From Aphrophora alni (Eukaryota; Arthropoda; Insecta; Hemiptera; Aphrophoridae): DNA of 64,000 nt. A program made the translations under genes and the position numbers. The DNA lies in NCBI GenBank assembly GCA_963513935.1, contig OY740766.1, forward strand, positions 2,014,001-2,078,000, written 5' to 3'. A model generated the notes under the pieces. The model was not told the origin of the DNA. It was given only the letters and a program-made list of their open reading frames with translations, and did no database searches. This document shows, one piece after another, positions 24,286 through 37,300 of this stretch (within the stretch, counting starts at the first letter, position 1; each line of letters opens with the position of its first letter).

Positions 24286-25060
24286 ATTTGAGTTCGTTTG
24301 TTTAAAAATGGGAGAAAAACATTCATGACGAGGAAAGGAGTGGGAGGCCATCTGTAGTCAGTGATGAACTTGTTCAGAAAATTGTAGAAAATGTCCAGTT
24401 CACAATATCTGAACAATCCCCACAAATTTCTCAGACAGTTTTGTATCAGGTAATCACAGAAAAGTTTCACAGCAGTTCTGTGGTCAGCGGGTACTGAAAA
24501 TTCTTCCAGAGAATCATAAAACATAACGAGTGAGCTCTGCCTTACATTTCTTTCACGTTACGATGTGGAAAGAGAAGAATTTCAAATAAAAGATTTGTTG
24601 CATTAATTCAAATGGGACGTTTTAAATCATCTGGCTTAAAGCCCGGATTTGGCTCCCAGTGATTTTTTCTATTCATGAAAATGAAGGTAAATTTTCTAAT
24701 TACCTAAGAGAACAATCTAGAGTTGTAATTCTGTGCAAGAAGATTATTCTCCAAGGATTTGTCTGCTTCTTGTGAATCAATTTGAAAGGGAAAACATTGG
24801 TGTAAATTCTCTGTAGGAATAGTATTTAACTTGAGCCTAGTAAACATTATACATATATTTAGGCAAGATATAAATACAGTGTCAATAAACAAACTTCGCT
24901 GTTTAAAAATAATAAGTCCCAGCGCTTTGATGATGATGAAGAACTTTACAAAATTTCCAGGCGGCAGAATTTTATGAAGAAGGGATTTCCAAACTGTTTC
25001 AACATTATGATAAATGCCTAAATTAAAATTTTGATTATCTAGAAAAATAGTGAAAAGCTG
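24286..25060 (+). mobile_element. Second decayed mariner relic, different subfamily
   Basis: At 24320-24460 the frame reads VHDEERSGRPSVVSDELVQK, then IVENVQFTISEQSPQISQTV LYQVITEKF. This is the N-terminal region of insect mariners that carry the 'DEERSGRPS' box. Further on, an SGLKPGFG block (about 24635, the relic of YSPDLAPSD) and RFDDDEELYK with FMKKGFPNCFN (24933-25010) give the C-terminal end. The central catalytic part is deleted or scrambled and a non-homologous stretch splits the C-terminus. Confidence 0.75.
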
Positions 25061-28000
25061 TAGTTTTAAGATGTATATAATAGTTTCTTTGTCTACGTCT
25101 CTGTTTCATTTATAGTCAACAGGAAAAATGGTATTACTAAAGTATGTAGAGATACCAAACAGGATAACATTTATATCATATCTCATATTGGAATGCAAGT
25201 ATCAGGTCAATAAAAACGATTAACCAAAAAACTTTTATAGTTTTGTATGAACATGGAAGGTAATCCAGTATATATTATATATATGTCTGTCTTCATAATA
25301 TTTTAACATACTAGTACCTATTTTTATGAAATCTGATATCCATATTCAAAGTATAATTTGTAGAATCAAGTTTCTAAAAAATAAAGAAAGAGTTTTTCAC
25401 TTATTAAACAAAAAAAATACTCTGTATCCAATTTTATGGAACCCTCTATTGTTATATGATTAATATATAACAGAATTATGTCTGTTTATACGAGGATGCC
25501 AGTTAAAATATCTTTACAATAATAATATAATTAAGTAATAATTGAAAACAATAAAATTCATTTGTAATATATTTAAACAAAGATAAAACTCAATAAAAAC
25601 AAATAACAATTTACATAAATAAATTACATTACAAGAAAATGAGACATAAAAAAAAATTAAAATACAGTTTTGGAAAAACAAAGCAACCCATCCCCATTAT
25701 AAGCAAACTATATCAACCCATCCCCATAATAAGCAAACTATATTACATTTTTTAAACATACAAAAAATATATAAATGTTATGTCTAGTCTGAGGTGAGAG
25801 ATGTGTGCACTCTTTAGAGGAGAAGTATCACAGCATATGATTTAGGCCAAAAACCATTGCACTGTTTTCTACCCCCAACATTAAACAAGTAGCAAAATTT
25901 CTAATTGGTAAAACATCAGCACATATGGGCCATGTTGTGATTTGAAATAAACGTTATAAAAATTAAAAAAATATAAAACAACATTTTTATTTAGAAATAT
26001 TGTTTGTATATGTTAAGAATTGTTGGTGGCCAAGAAGAATTAAAAATAATATTCTATAAGAACATTTTATTTTAAGTATATACTTTCCTAGTGTTTTCAT
26101 TTATTTGATTTATTTCGGAGTAACTCCCATCTTTATAAACTGTTTATTTAGTGCAATAGTTATTAGTTTACAACTGTTTTAGTATATAAATAATTTTTGG
26201 AAATGGAGTTTCTCAAAAATGTATCAAACTAAGAATATTAAGAAAATGATATTTATAAATGATGTTTAACAGAACATTATAATAAATAAGTCCTTGATTT
26301 CAAAATGTTTTCTATAGTATCTGTAGATTTGCTATACCAAAACGTGAAGAATAATAATCAAATTTTGAATACAGCATTAAAAAACACAATTTTGTAGAAG
26401 TTTTTAAATTTGATATATGAAGTTTAATTATAATAAATGTATTCTACATACATTATTATCTATGATATATGTATCATAGTCTGTCTTAAATATGATATGA
26501 ACCAGCCAATTGAAAGATCGAAACAAAGAGTAAAGTTGAATCCAGTGTGATACAAAAAATAGTAATTGCTAACATATATGTGTAATAAAGATGAAAAATT
26601 AGACTGTTGAACAGCAAAATCCATTTTTTAAAGAAAAAAAGGGGTTTTGAGATTGATATTTTAATTTGTATATATGAGGATGAGACACTATCTTATCAAC
26701 GTTTGTGTTTATGGACGGATTAAAACAAATTTCACCAATCATTCCCAACCACACAAAAATAAGTAAAAGTTAACTTTGAAGTGGAGGAGGTAAATTTTTT
26801 AAAGTGTCAGAAGAATAACATATAAGTTTTGATGAGATATAAACTCAGAAAAGAATTTATGGATTCAATGAGATTTTTGGGTTTTTTCTTCTAATTCATA
26901 AAATAAACATTCCCATTAGAAATATTCTAATTTTTTTCTTAGCCAAAATGAGACAATTTCAGATATAATGGAATAAATATTGAAGTCAATGTATTTTATG
27001 TGTGGAACTCACATTTTATTTTTTAGGTTTTACTTTTGTGATCCAATATTTGGAAACCTAGGCTAATAAATAATATTTCAAATGGGACGAATTTCACGAG
27101 AAAAAAAAACGACACCTATTGTTTTACCAATGTCGGACATTTTCAAAAACTGGACCTTTCGATTTATGAGCCCATTTTAAGAGTTAAAAAAAATGGAGTG
27201 AAACTGGGTAGTTGAGAATATTTCTACTTGATTTTATCCAATCATAAAATTAAAATATTAAAGTAAGAAACATATCTACAACCTATTGGATATTAAAACT
27301 CAGCTGATAATCCTGATATGATAGGAATCAAATTTCTGTTGTAAATCCAACAATATCTACACATATTGCCAAATGTACTAAAGCGAGTAGATTAGAAGGA
27401 ATTACCAGAAAAAAATTTCAAACGGTTACCAATTTCAAATAATTTTTGCAATAATTATTAACAAATTAATTTTTTTAATCTAGTTTACATCCTAAATATG
27501 ACTACAATTTTGAGTAGTAAGAACTATTATTAGATTTTTAAGTAATAATTCTTATATATTATATACTTGTATTGTAGAATACTTTTGGAAGTCATTTGAT
27601 GCTGATTTTAGAGAGATCCTTGGGATATTGTACAGCTTTCAGGTAAAAAATACTCTTCAATTTCTTTTTTCATATACGAAAATGACCACCATTTTGTAAA
27701 ATTTAGTGAAGAATTTTTCTGGTAAACAAATATGACAAATGGTTTGTAAACTAAATTACACATAAAATTTAAGCAAACTCGGACTTTTAATATGTATAGT
27801 ACGTGAAAAATGGTGCCAAATTACTTCAATGGATAGCATTATTCAACATTTACGGGTCTCATAGTTTCCATAAGGAAAGTCTCAATAGCTAGAATTTGTA
27901 TATAAAATTTTATTGTTGATTCAAAATTGAGTTTTCAACAATGGCACTAAATGTAATCATATAAATATAAACATATATTTTTGAGCAGTAATTTGTTTTC

Positions 28001-28664
28001 ATTCTCAGTTTAGTAAATTTTTATTAAAATATAGCCAATTTTTTAACCAGATACATTTTTGAAAAACCAATCTTTTGTTTGTATTATATGATGACCATTC
28101 TTTTATTTTGAGTTACAGCAATCACAGTTTAAGTTCACAGACGTGAGAGCACAAAGAGAATTGTGCATCTTAAATAAATTAAAATTGGCCCAAATAATCT
28201 CCTAATTATGTCACTGGGCAAACCAATACAAATAAATTAAATTGTACATTTTTATGTTTTGGAAAAAAATCTATGAAGGGCGGTTTTCTTAAATAAGTAA
28301 AAAGTAAGGTTAAAAAGTTAACAAATATTAAAGACAAGAAGTAGGTAACAGCGATAGTGGTCTCTTGCTTCTAGGAAACTTTTAATGGGTTGGTTCAATT
28401 TCAGATCTTTAAAATTGTCTGTGATATACTAATTTTAAGAACACACAATCATTGAAGTTAAATTTTGGTTCATTTAAAATATAGGGAAATATTGAAATTG
28501 CCAATATTGGCCTTATTTGCCGGTAATGGAATGAATTTTCTAGCTTCATAGTCATGATCATCTATTTGCTCATCTTGAAACAAGTGTCAAGAAAGTAAAA
28601 ATACTACCTACTACACTTAAAAAGAAATAAACTCTTAATCTAATAATAATTTAGAGCTATGCAT
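25061..28664. other. Intergenic spacer, AT-rich
   Basis: No gene or element recognised over 3.6 kb. It contains one short tandem duplication (25686-25742). Confidence 0.4.
25686..25742. repeat. Tandem duplication of a 29-bp unit
   Basis: 'cccatccccattataagcaa' recurs 29-30 bp later with one substitution (t to a), followed by 'actata' in both copies. Confidence 0.85.
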
Positions 28665-29931
28665 ATACAGTACACTTGTGATAGTCCAACATACTTTAGA
28701 GTCTGACACGACTGGCTCTCAGTTGATTCACAGTGTTAAAACAACCACAAGGTAATTTCCAGTCTGTTATAACAGGAAGCCCCTCTTGGTGTACCTAGTC
28801 AAGTTGTTTTTTTAGACGTCTCAACTCTCAATCCAGTTTCGTTGAAAAGCATAACCGTTTGTATTAGCTATTATTGCAGTGTTATTTCTGTTGAGAGTGA
28901 TTTTATAGTGCCGTGAGTTGTTGTTAAGTTCTTATCTATTGCAATTTAATTTTATTACTGCACTGTATACATTAGTGTTGTAATAGTGAGCACAAGTTCA
29001 AAACATAAGCATAAAATATTAAATATATCTGATAAATGAGAAATCATTAAGAGATACAAACGTGGTGAAACTCCAACATCAATATGTAAATTGTATGATC
29101 TACAGTTTATGATATTCTAAAAAAACAAAGACACAATTGAAAACTTCATGAAGTCTGTTGACGAAGAGCCTAATAAGAGTAAAAACCTTAAAATGGGTGA
29201 GTTTCCTCAAGTTGAGGTCGATATTTACACCTGGTCCAAACAACAAAGAAGCAGACATGCACACATTTCAGGAGACATTTTGAAACAAAAAGCCCAATTT
29301 TTTTTATCATGAAATTATAAAAAAAAAATCACTTCTGTGATAGTGATGGTTGGTTGGAAAATTTCAAAAAGCACCATGGTATTCGATTCCTACAGATGAG
29401 TGGAGAAAAATTGTCTGCTGACGAGTCTAAGATTTATGAATTTATCCAGAAATTGAATGTAAAAATCAGTTGAACTAAGCCCAAATCCTGAACAAGTTTA
29501 TAACGCCGATGAGACCGGCTTAAATTGGCGCCAACTTCTAACAAAGACGTTTGTCACTCAAGAGGAAACACAAGTTTCTAGAAGAAAACTTCAAAAAGAA
29601 CGGATCACTCTAATGATATGTGCTAATGCGTCAGGAAGTCATGGGTTAAAACTGTTGGTTTGGGGGGGGGGGGAAACAAAATCTCCATGTGCATTTGAAA
29701 ACATTAAGGTTGAATCTCTGCCAGTTACATACATGAGCATGGGTCACTAAAGTAGTTTTTATGATTGATAAACTAACAACTTTGTCTCACAACACTTCAA
29801 CGAGATGACATTGCCAGTGAAAGCTCTTATATTATTGGACAATGAACCAGGACATCCTGACAAGGAAGAACCGAGAGTTAAGACAGTTGAAGGCTATATA
29901 GAGGCTTTGTACTTGTCAATAAATACAACTG

Positions 29932-30088
29932 TAGTGTAATAGCAGATATTTCTTGTTGAAACTCCACATTCAAGGATAAAATAAACCGACGAAGGACAGT
30001 TGCTCGACGATGCCGCAAGGCGAAACAATTGTAGCTCATTTATACTATTAAATATTTGAAACTTTAAGCTTTTGCTTTATTTTATCCT
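29932..30088. mobile_element. Small non-autonomous insertion inside the Tigger
   Basis: A 12-bp target-site duplication, TAAATACAACTG, occurs at 29920-29931 and 30089-30100. Removing the insert restores the Tigger frame NTTALFQPMEQNVI. The insert of about 157 bp has short inverted arms (AAGGATAAAATAAA at 29972-29985 against 30076-30089) and a hammerhead-like motif at 30002-30035. Confidence 0.85.
30002..30035 (+). ncRNA. Hammerhead-like motif in the nested insertion
   Basis: Core TCGACGA (30004-30010; CUGANGA with the first two bases swapped), extra T (30011), stem II GCC-GCAA-GGC (30012-30021), GAAA (30022-30025), the palindrome ACAATTGT (30025-30032), A at 30033, and a weak stem I GC/GC (30002-30003 with 30034-30035). 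Same layout as the PLE motifs. Confidence 0.4.
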
Positions 30089-30429
30089 TAAATACAACTG
30101 CTCTCTTTCAGCCAATGGAACAAAATGTTATTAAAATTCAAGGCACATTACAAGAAATACCTACTTACAGATATTGCAAGTCAATCTAATGCAGGAATCA
30201 CATCCATTTTAAAACAATTCGACATTGTCAAAGCAGTGTTTGCCTGGCGTCAAGTAAAATCACTTATGTTAATAAAATTTTGGAAAAATATTTACCAAAA
30301 AAATTCATTTTCTCTAAAGAAAGACAACAATAATGATAGATGTTCAATGAGCACTGTGAATGTAAACACTGAGTCCCCTACCACAAGTTTGGTACAATAA
30401 AATATTTATTTGCCTTATGTTATTATAAT

Positions 30430-30474
30430 TCCCTGATGTACATTTCGGTAACCAAGTTACCAACATCGGAGGGA
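30430..30474 (-). ncRNA. Hammerhead-like ribozyme motif, copy A
   Basis: Read on the minus strand from 30474: stem I TCCCT, core CCGATGT (30469-30463), extra T (30462), a 6-bp stem II GGTAAC/GTTACC with loop TTG (30461-30447), GAAA (30446-30443), palindrome TGTACA (30442-30437), TC, and the stem I partner AGGGA (30434-30430). Stems I and II are perfect. The core differs from CUGANGA at two positions (U4 to C, A9 to U). A homologous copy lies at 47912-47956. Confidence 0.5.
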
Positions 30475-31195
30475 TCTTAACAATAATGATGTTGAACCAA
30501 TTTTGGAGGACGGTCTTGCAATTTTCAATGAAATTGAAATTTCACAAGAATCAGTGAAATAATTACAAACATGGGTTTTAGACGATAACCTTAATCACCG
30601 ATGATGAAATTATCACTGAAGTCAATTGTGATGAAACTGTATCAGCTGCAAACACTTTGTTACGATGGTGCGGGGAGAGAGGATCTAACTACTAGCAAAT
30701 ATTGATGTTAAAAGACATTCAATATAAAGCATCGACTGACAGTTTATGTAAGAAACAGAAGACTATCCCAGATTTCTTCAATGTGTAAATACTGTACTGT
30801 ATATATGGTTGTCATTTAAAATTTCTGTAAATTACAACTCATGTTTTTAATATATCTATGTACATACATATTTATTCATATTATTCCTTTGTGCTCACTG
30901 TGTAAAATTAATTGTTTTATTAACCTACTGTCCTAAGTGGTTTTACATACAAAAAATTACGGCAATTCCTATAACTTACTGCTAATCTTAGACATTTAAA
31001 AAAATCATTTTCGATAATCCGACACCCTCTCGGTCGACTACCTGTTGGATTATCAAGAGTCTACTGTAATGCTGACTCTAATTGCAATAATGGAAAGAAT
31101 AACATTTAAATAAAAGGAACAATTAACTAGAAAAATATATCAATCATTCGAATTGAAAGTCAATCTCTTTAGTTTGAACACAGTATACATTAATG

Positions 31196-31314
31196 TTATG
31201 TTGGAATGCCTAAGGTCTTCCTAACAAGTTTCTCAGCTATCCTATTAAATTCAACTCTGTTTTCACGCCACATTTTTGCTGCATCTACGTTTGCTCCACT
31301 TTCATCATTGGGCT
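31196..31314 (-). CDS. UBE2G2: UBE2G2 coding exon 5 and stop
   Basis: This exon encodes about residues 129-167: [20 protein letters not shown], then [19 protein letters not shown] and TAA at 31198-31196. The acceptor is GCTTTCAG. No canonical AATAAA lies on the minus strand between the stop and the Tigger terminus at 31066. The first ones are inside the Tigger, complementary to 30916-30921 and 30871-30876. Confidence 0.96.
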
Positions 31315-34300
31315 CTGAAAGCAAAACAGTAAGTAATTTGGGAACAATATTATAATGAGTTTTTTGAACTTACAACTTACAATATACAAACTTATATATG
31401 TTAATCCCGTGAAACGTTTATGGGGATAGTACTTAGCCATTTAATGCTGTTATATTAATTACATTCATACTTTATTTTATAAAAAAAGGAAATAAAATAA
31501 AAATATTGGAAGGGATATCAATAAGTTTAAAATAAAAAATATGATTATAATTCATGTTTAGATGTATAATCAAATGTAAGTAACGTAAAAAAGGAAGGAG
31601 GGGAAATAAAAACAAACGGTATAATTATTATGAATGTACATCTAAACTTAAAACTCAATATTAAATTTAAAAACAACAACAAATTTTGATTTTTATGAAA
31701 TTCACATTAGCTATGTATTGAGGTTCTTCTCCTTGTTGTTTAAAGGTCATCATAGCCTTATTTAAACAAAGGAACATAAAATAAAGACTCCTATTCCTAG
31801 GATCAGAGACTACAAATTGTAGATCCAGCTAGGAGGGAGTTCCGTGGGATTGCCATGCCAGTGAGTCCCTGAGGATAACCTTACTTTAATTTATATTTGT
31901 TTAAATGTTAAAATAAATTGTAAACATAACAGTCATAAATTAAAAACAGTGTTTATAAAAACAGTCATAAACAGTGTTTATAAAAATTACAAATTTGTTA
32001 ATTATTTATTGTTACTTAAACCACTTAGTATAGTAATCACAAACCAATTTGATCTCTCTTTTTTTAATGATCTTAGTTGGATGACTTAAGCGATCAGAAA
32101 AAGTGACTTTTGAAATGCCATCCATCTGTTATTACTGTACAAAAGCATAAATAGCGCCCATAAAACATTAAAAGACGTGTTTTCCAAAAAATTGCTAGGA
32201 TCTCAGGAAAAACATTTTCATTAACAAATTCTCAAGTCTGAAGGAGGTCACCATAGGCAAATAAATTGTGTTGTGTGGGTTCTATTAAGCAATCTTTCTG
32301 CTTTAAACCGATATAAGAATAGTCTTTTTTAGAAAGAAAATAATCGACTTAGTAAACAGCTGTTCCGGTAGAGCAGACGTTAGTTCTAGCGCAGTTGAGT
32401 TGAAGTGTTATAACATTGTTACATTCTCTATGTAAGAATGTTTATTTAATATATATATATTATTTTATTATTATTTTATTTTTTTTAATGAGAAATCTTT
32501 ATTATATCTTCCATTATAAAATACAAAATACAACACCAAATTTTACATATGCTTAAATAGAAATAATAACCACCTAGGCATATATTTTAGGACAATAGAC
32601 TTGTGTTTTTTGGTATTGCATTTTATTTTAATTAACTTTTCTTGTTCATTTAGTTTAACCTCTTGATGCCCACGCCCGTATATATGCGAGCAGACGACTG
32701 CCCTGCCAGCAGCCCACGCCCGCATATATGCGAGTTGGCGTCAGCTGTTTTATATCTCGTTTTTTTGCGTGTTAGCGGTTATACTGCTATGACGTATTTG
32801 GTATTGAACTGTTCAGCAGAATGCAGGGAAATGAGAGGTCATTTTTGTTTTAGTGCGTCTTAGTCTGCATCACTGCAATATCCGGTTCACTTTCGTTATT
32901 TCGCCAGCTGTCACTGTATAGCTGTGGTAGCTTCTTTTGTTGTTGTTGTGTCTTGATAAACAAATAAAATGTCTAATTTGCGTGAACGTGAAATATCGGA
33001 GTATTTATCTCGTGATGATTTTAGTGATTTTTTAGACAGTGATAATGACGAGATAATACGTAGTGTAGTGACGTGTTCAAATCGTGTAGTTGAAAATGTT
33101 CCTGGACCTTCAGGCGATGCACCGACGCATTCTAACATATATGACAATTCAATGCCCGGCCCAAGTGTTGTAAATAGTGAAATATATAATTGTAATAAAT
33201 ATAAGAGTACTGAAAATCATGTACCAAAAACATATATAGCTTGTATATTTGTTCTTTTTTAATTTAATGTAAAAGCTACAATAAACAGTGTGAAAATCTG
33301 CATTTTTTACTTTTACGTTTGTTTACATTTTTGCATATAACTTATAATATTTTTTATGATATATGTCTATATATATATATATACATTTTTGTGTAGGGAA
33401 TTAAATTTCCTACAAAATGTATGTAACGATTTTACAATAAAAAAAAATATAGTTTTACTATAACTTTACTTTTGAAATTTCAATATAAAATTTTTAAAAA
33501 TAAAAATAAAGTAAAAAATAATAATAATTTGGCCTAGATAATGTAACTTTTTATACCATTTTCATATTCCCCTGTTCTTTCTGAACAAAAAAAATATTAC
33601 ATTGATAGGTTTGCTTCATATTTAGATTTTATATGAATTTTCATAATAATGTCTGCAAATTTGCGAAAAATACCCGGGCTGGAGCTTGTATTATACTGAT
33701 CATAAGTCGGGCATCAAAAGGTTAATATATTCATAATTAGTTTTTCTTTGGTAACATTTACTGTGAGCTAGGCCTAGCTAACCTACAAACCTTGTTTACC
33801 ATAAACTATTTTAGATATTTTACTTCAGTTTTTTGTTTTATTTAAAATGTCTTTGAATTTATTTAAACCTGGCATCGATGATAAACTTTTACTTGCTGCC
33901 CTTGATGACTGTTTATCAGAAGATAGTGATATAGATTCGGGTAGTGATTTTGATTTTGTTTTACAATACAGATTTAGATGACAGTGTAACTGCTACTAAC
34001 CAAAATATAGGCCTATAAAATAATGTTTATGAGTATTATTTGTTCGCACACCATGCAGATGATTATGCTCATTTGTTTTCATTTAATGGATTACCTGGTC
34101 CTAAATGCACAGGTAATGCAAAGACACCAGTTGATTTTTTCAACCTCTTTTAAATGCAACTCTTATTCAGTTGACTGTATTTGAAACAAATAGATATGGT
34201 AATCAATTTATTGTCTCAAATAAAGAACAATTATCTAAACATAACAGAGCTAATTATTGGCAACCAACAAAATGAAATTAGGGCTTTTCTTGCTTGCATA

Positions 34301-37300
34301 ATAAATATGGGTTTTGTTCGAAAATCAATCATCTTTTCTTATTGGTCACTAGATGACAATCTAGCTACTCCATCATTCACACAGTACGTTCCAACTTATT
34401 CTAAAATTTTTACATTTAATTCATAGTGATTCCAAAGCCTCTAGTAGCCAACCTGGTTATGATCCTTGTTCGAAATTTGAACATTTAATGAGTCATGCAA
34501 ATCATGTACTCCAACACTACTTCACACATGTATAACCAACAGCTTAGTATAGATGGAAAATTAATCGGAACAAAAATCATACACAGTTAATGCAGTATTT
34601 ACCAATCAAGCACCACCATCGTTGGGGCATAAAACTCTGGATACTAAATATTGTGTCCTTTTATGTATACAGAGTTGCTAAAAGTAATCAAAACAAAGAA
34701 GAAATTAAAAAGTATGGGACTTGCTCACTCCAAGTTGTCATAAAATGACTAAACATTTGTAATTTTTTCAATAAGGGCTATTATATTTTGGCTGATAATT
34801 TATTTCTTTTAGTACCTTTAGCGAAACACCTATATGGTTTACAAACTTTTATTACCGCTAAAATGAAAAAAATAGAAAATTTCTACCATTTTCCTTTACA
34901 AAAACAAAGTTTCATGTAGGCGAGTTTTATCGAAACGGATCACGGTTGGCTGCTGGATTCAGGGAAAAAAATTACAAAAACCAAAAGTTGTTCATTAGTC
35001 CACTTGTCATGATGCCAAAGAAACTCGGGATGAAGTCAAGGTAAAAGTAATTCAAAATTACAATAAGTACATGGGTGGCATTGACATATCTGATATGATG
35101 CTGTATTTTTACCTTGATGAAAGAAGAACTGTAAAATATCGGGAAAAGGTTATCTTTAAACATTATAGGAAGAATGATTTCTAAATTCTTACACATTATA
35201 CACTCAGGCCACTAAAAATGATATAATCCAATTCAGTTATACAAACAAAATTGTCCAAAGTTTGGGGCGAAAGAATGGATTGAGTTTCGACAAGTAGTGG
35301 GATTAAGACAATGATAGTACACCAGCTGCTGTAAGTTTTGGATTAACCAAATCTAGAGGGGGAAAGGAGAAAGAATGTTGTGTCTGCAACAGGCATAGAT
35401 AACAGAGATGATCACGTACTGCCTGTACAAAGCGTAATAAAGGACTCCATTCCCATTGTTCTGATGTTATAAAATCCATCCATAGTTTTTCAATCATCAG
35501 TTTAACCCTTTGGGTGCCACGGTGACGATCTAACGTCACCATTTTTTCGTGCGAGAAATGCCACGATGACGATCTATCGTCACCATTTTTCCGTGCGAGA
35601 AATGCCACGGTGACGATCCATCGCCACTGCGTATTTCGTAGTTTAATTAATTTATTTGTAATCTGCTATATAGTATTTCGGTGTTTTAAAATACTTTGTG
35701 GTATATCCAGTGATATTCAGTGGTGGAAAAAATTTTGTTTTAGCTAACTAAACAGATGACAACAATTACTGATGCACAAAATCAGCTGTTGTCATTTTCA
35801 CTTGCAGGTTAGAAGTGTACGCACGGTACTGATATTATTGTGTGTTGATATTATTTTCTCGCTACAGTCATTAGTTTTTTTTGAAGTTTGTTGTTCGTGT
35901 TATTTTATTATTTGTTTGTTGAAGGTTATTATTTTAGTTATTACAAGTTTAAAGTAGTATTTTGGATAATATATTGCTTTGAAATGGCGGAAGAAAATCT
36001 AAGAGGTAGCGAAGTAGACAGATTACTTTTAGGTTATTCAGACGATGACTTTAGCCTCTGAAGATGATTTGTTACATTTATTTGGGGATGACAGTGATCT
36101 AGACCCGTTATATCAACCAGAAAGTGATAGTGACAATCAGTTTAGTGATAGTGATATTGATTTAAACTTAGATTAACCTAGTACATCAGGTAAACAAAAT
36201 AGGCCTAGGATAGGTTGGGATAGGTTAGTTCTGAGATAAAAGTTTTTTGTTTGAGTTTGGTTTTCAACCAAATAATTTAAAAATTTGGTCACTTATAGAA
36301 AACAGTATATAGATAGAAAATAGCACACTTCCCATATATAAAATATTTTTGGTTTTTGAGGTAAAAAAAAAAATGTAAAATTTTTTTTTCTAAATTAGGC
36401 TATCTAAAGTTTGGTTTTTAATAAATAATTTTTTTTTACATATAGAATCCAACTTATTTACAAATATAATTGTAGCCTAGGTAACACTGAACATTTTGAC
36501 ACTAAATTTGTTAAGATATCTTGTATACAATTTAATCTGTGTCCATTATAACAAAGTTCTCCAAAAAACCATTTATACCTGTGGCATTTTTGGGTGAGTC
36601 TGTGCATTTTAGATGTGTTACCGAATTTTCCAGTTATGAAAATTTTCTTGTGGCACTTAAAGGGTTAATAAGATGTAAACAGTTAATATCTTTTTATTAC
36701 AAGCTGCCAAAAATAAACTTGGACATTCAGTATTTTATTTATTTTTTTGAGTGATATTTTATATTTTTTTACTAAATTATAAAATAATATGTTCTTCTGA
36801 ACTACATTAAAGATAAAATGGTAGTGACTGGATATTTTTAAAATTAGAGTAAATAAGTTACTATTTTTGTAAAAAAAAAAGTGCGGAACATCAACTTTGT
36901 TTTTTGTTAGTGTATTTTTTGTTATTTGATAATTTTTATGATTTTTTTCTAATAATGCATAGAATATATTCTTTTTCCATTTTAATTATGCTTTATATGA
37001 TAGTGAATGATTTAAGAGTGTTATGGCACTATAAACTAAGTTTTTACAAAATTTCATTTATAAAATCGGCAGTTTGTGAATTTTTTAAATTTGTGTAATA
37101 AAAATTGACCAATTTCAACCTAAAAAACAGCATCCGTATAGTATTTTTGAGGTAAGATTATATATCTTATTACTATAGCATGAATAGTTTATAAGTTTTG
37201 AAATGTTATAGAAAAGCACTACAAAAATATAAAAAATAGCTTGTAAATTTTAGACAAATCTTGCATATGGGGCATAGCACTAAAAGGGTTTTAAGCAATA

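Larger units (their letters stand above)
28667..31066 (+). mobile_element. Nearly full-length Tigger/pogo transposon (2.4 kb), decayed and with insertions
   Basis: TA dinucleotides (28665-28666 and 31067-31068) flank inverted ends, CAGTACACTTGTGATAGTCC on the left and the complement of CAGTAGACTCTTGATAATCC on the right. Coding relics in order: an N-terminal HTH piece RYKRGETPTSICKLYDL (29052-29102), QKAQFF, DGWLENFKKHHGIRFLQMSG (29344-29403), SADESKIYEFIQKL, EQVYNADETGLNWRQLL (29494-29544, first Asp), TLMICANASGSHGLKLLVWG, LPVKALILLDNEPGHPDKEE (29811-29870, second Asp), QPMEQNVI (30111-30134), and a C-terminal tail ending TIPDFFNV near 30785. Stops and frameshifts are numerous. Two small insertions are recognisable (29932-30088 and a ribozyme-bearing segment near 30400-30476). 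It ends 130 bp from the UBE2G2 stop codon. Confidence 0.9.
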
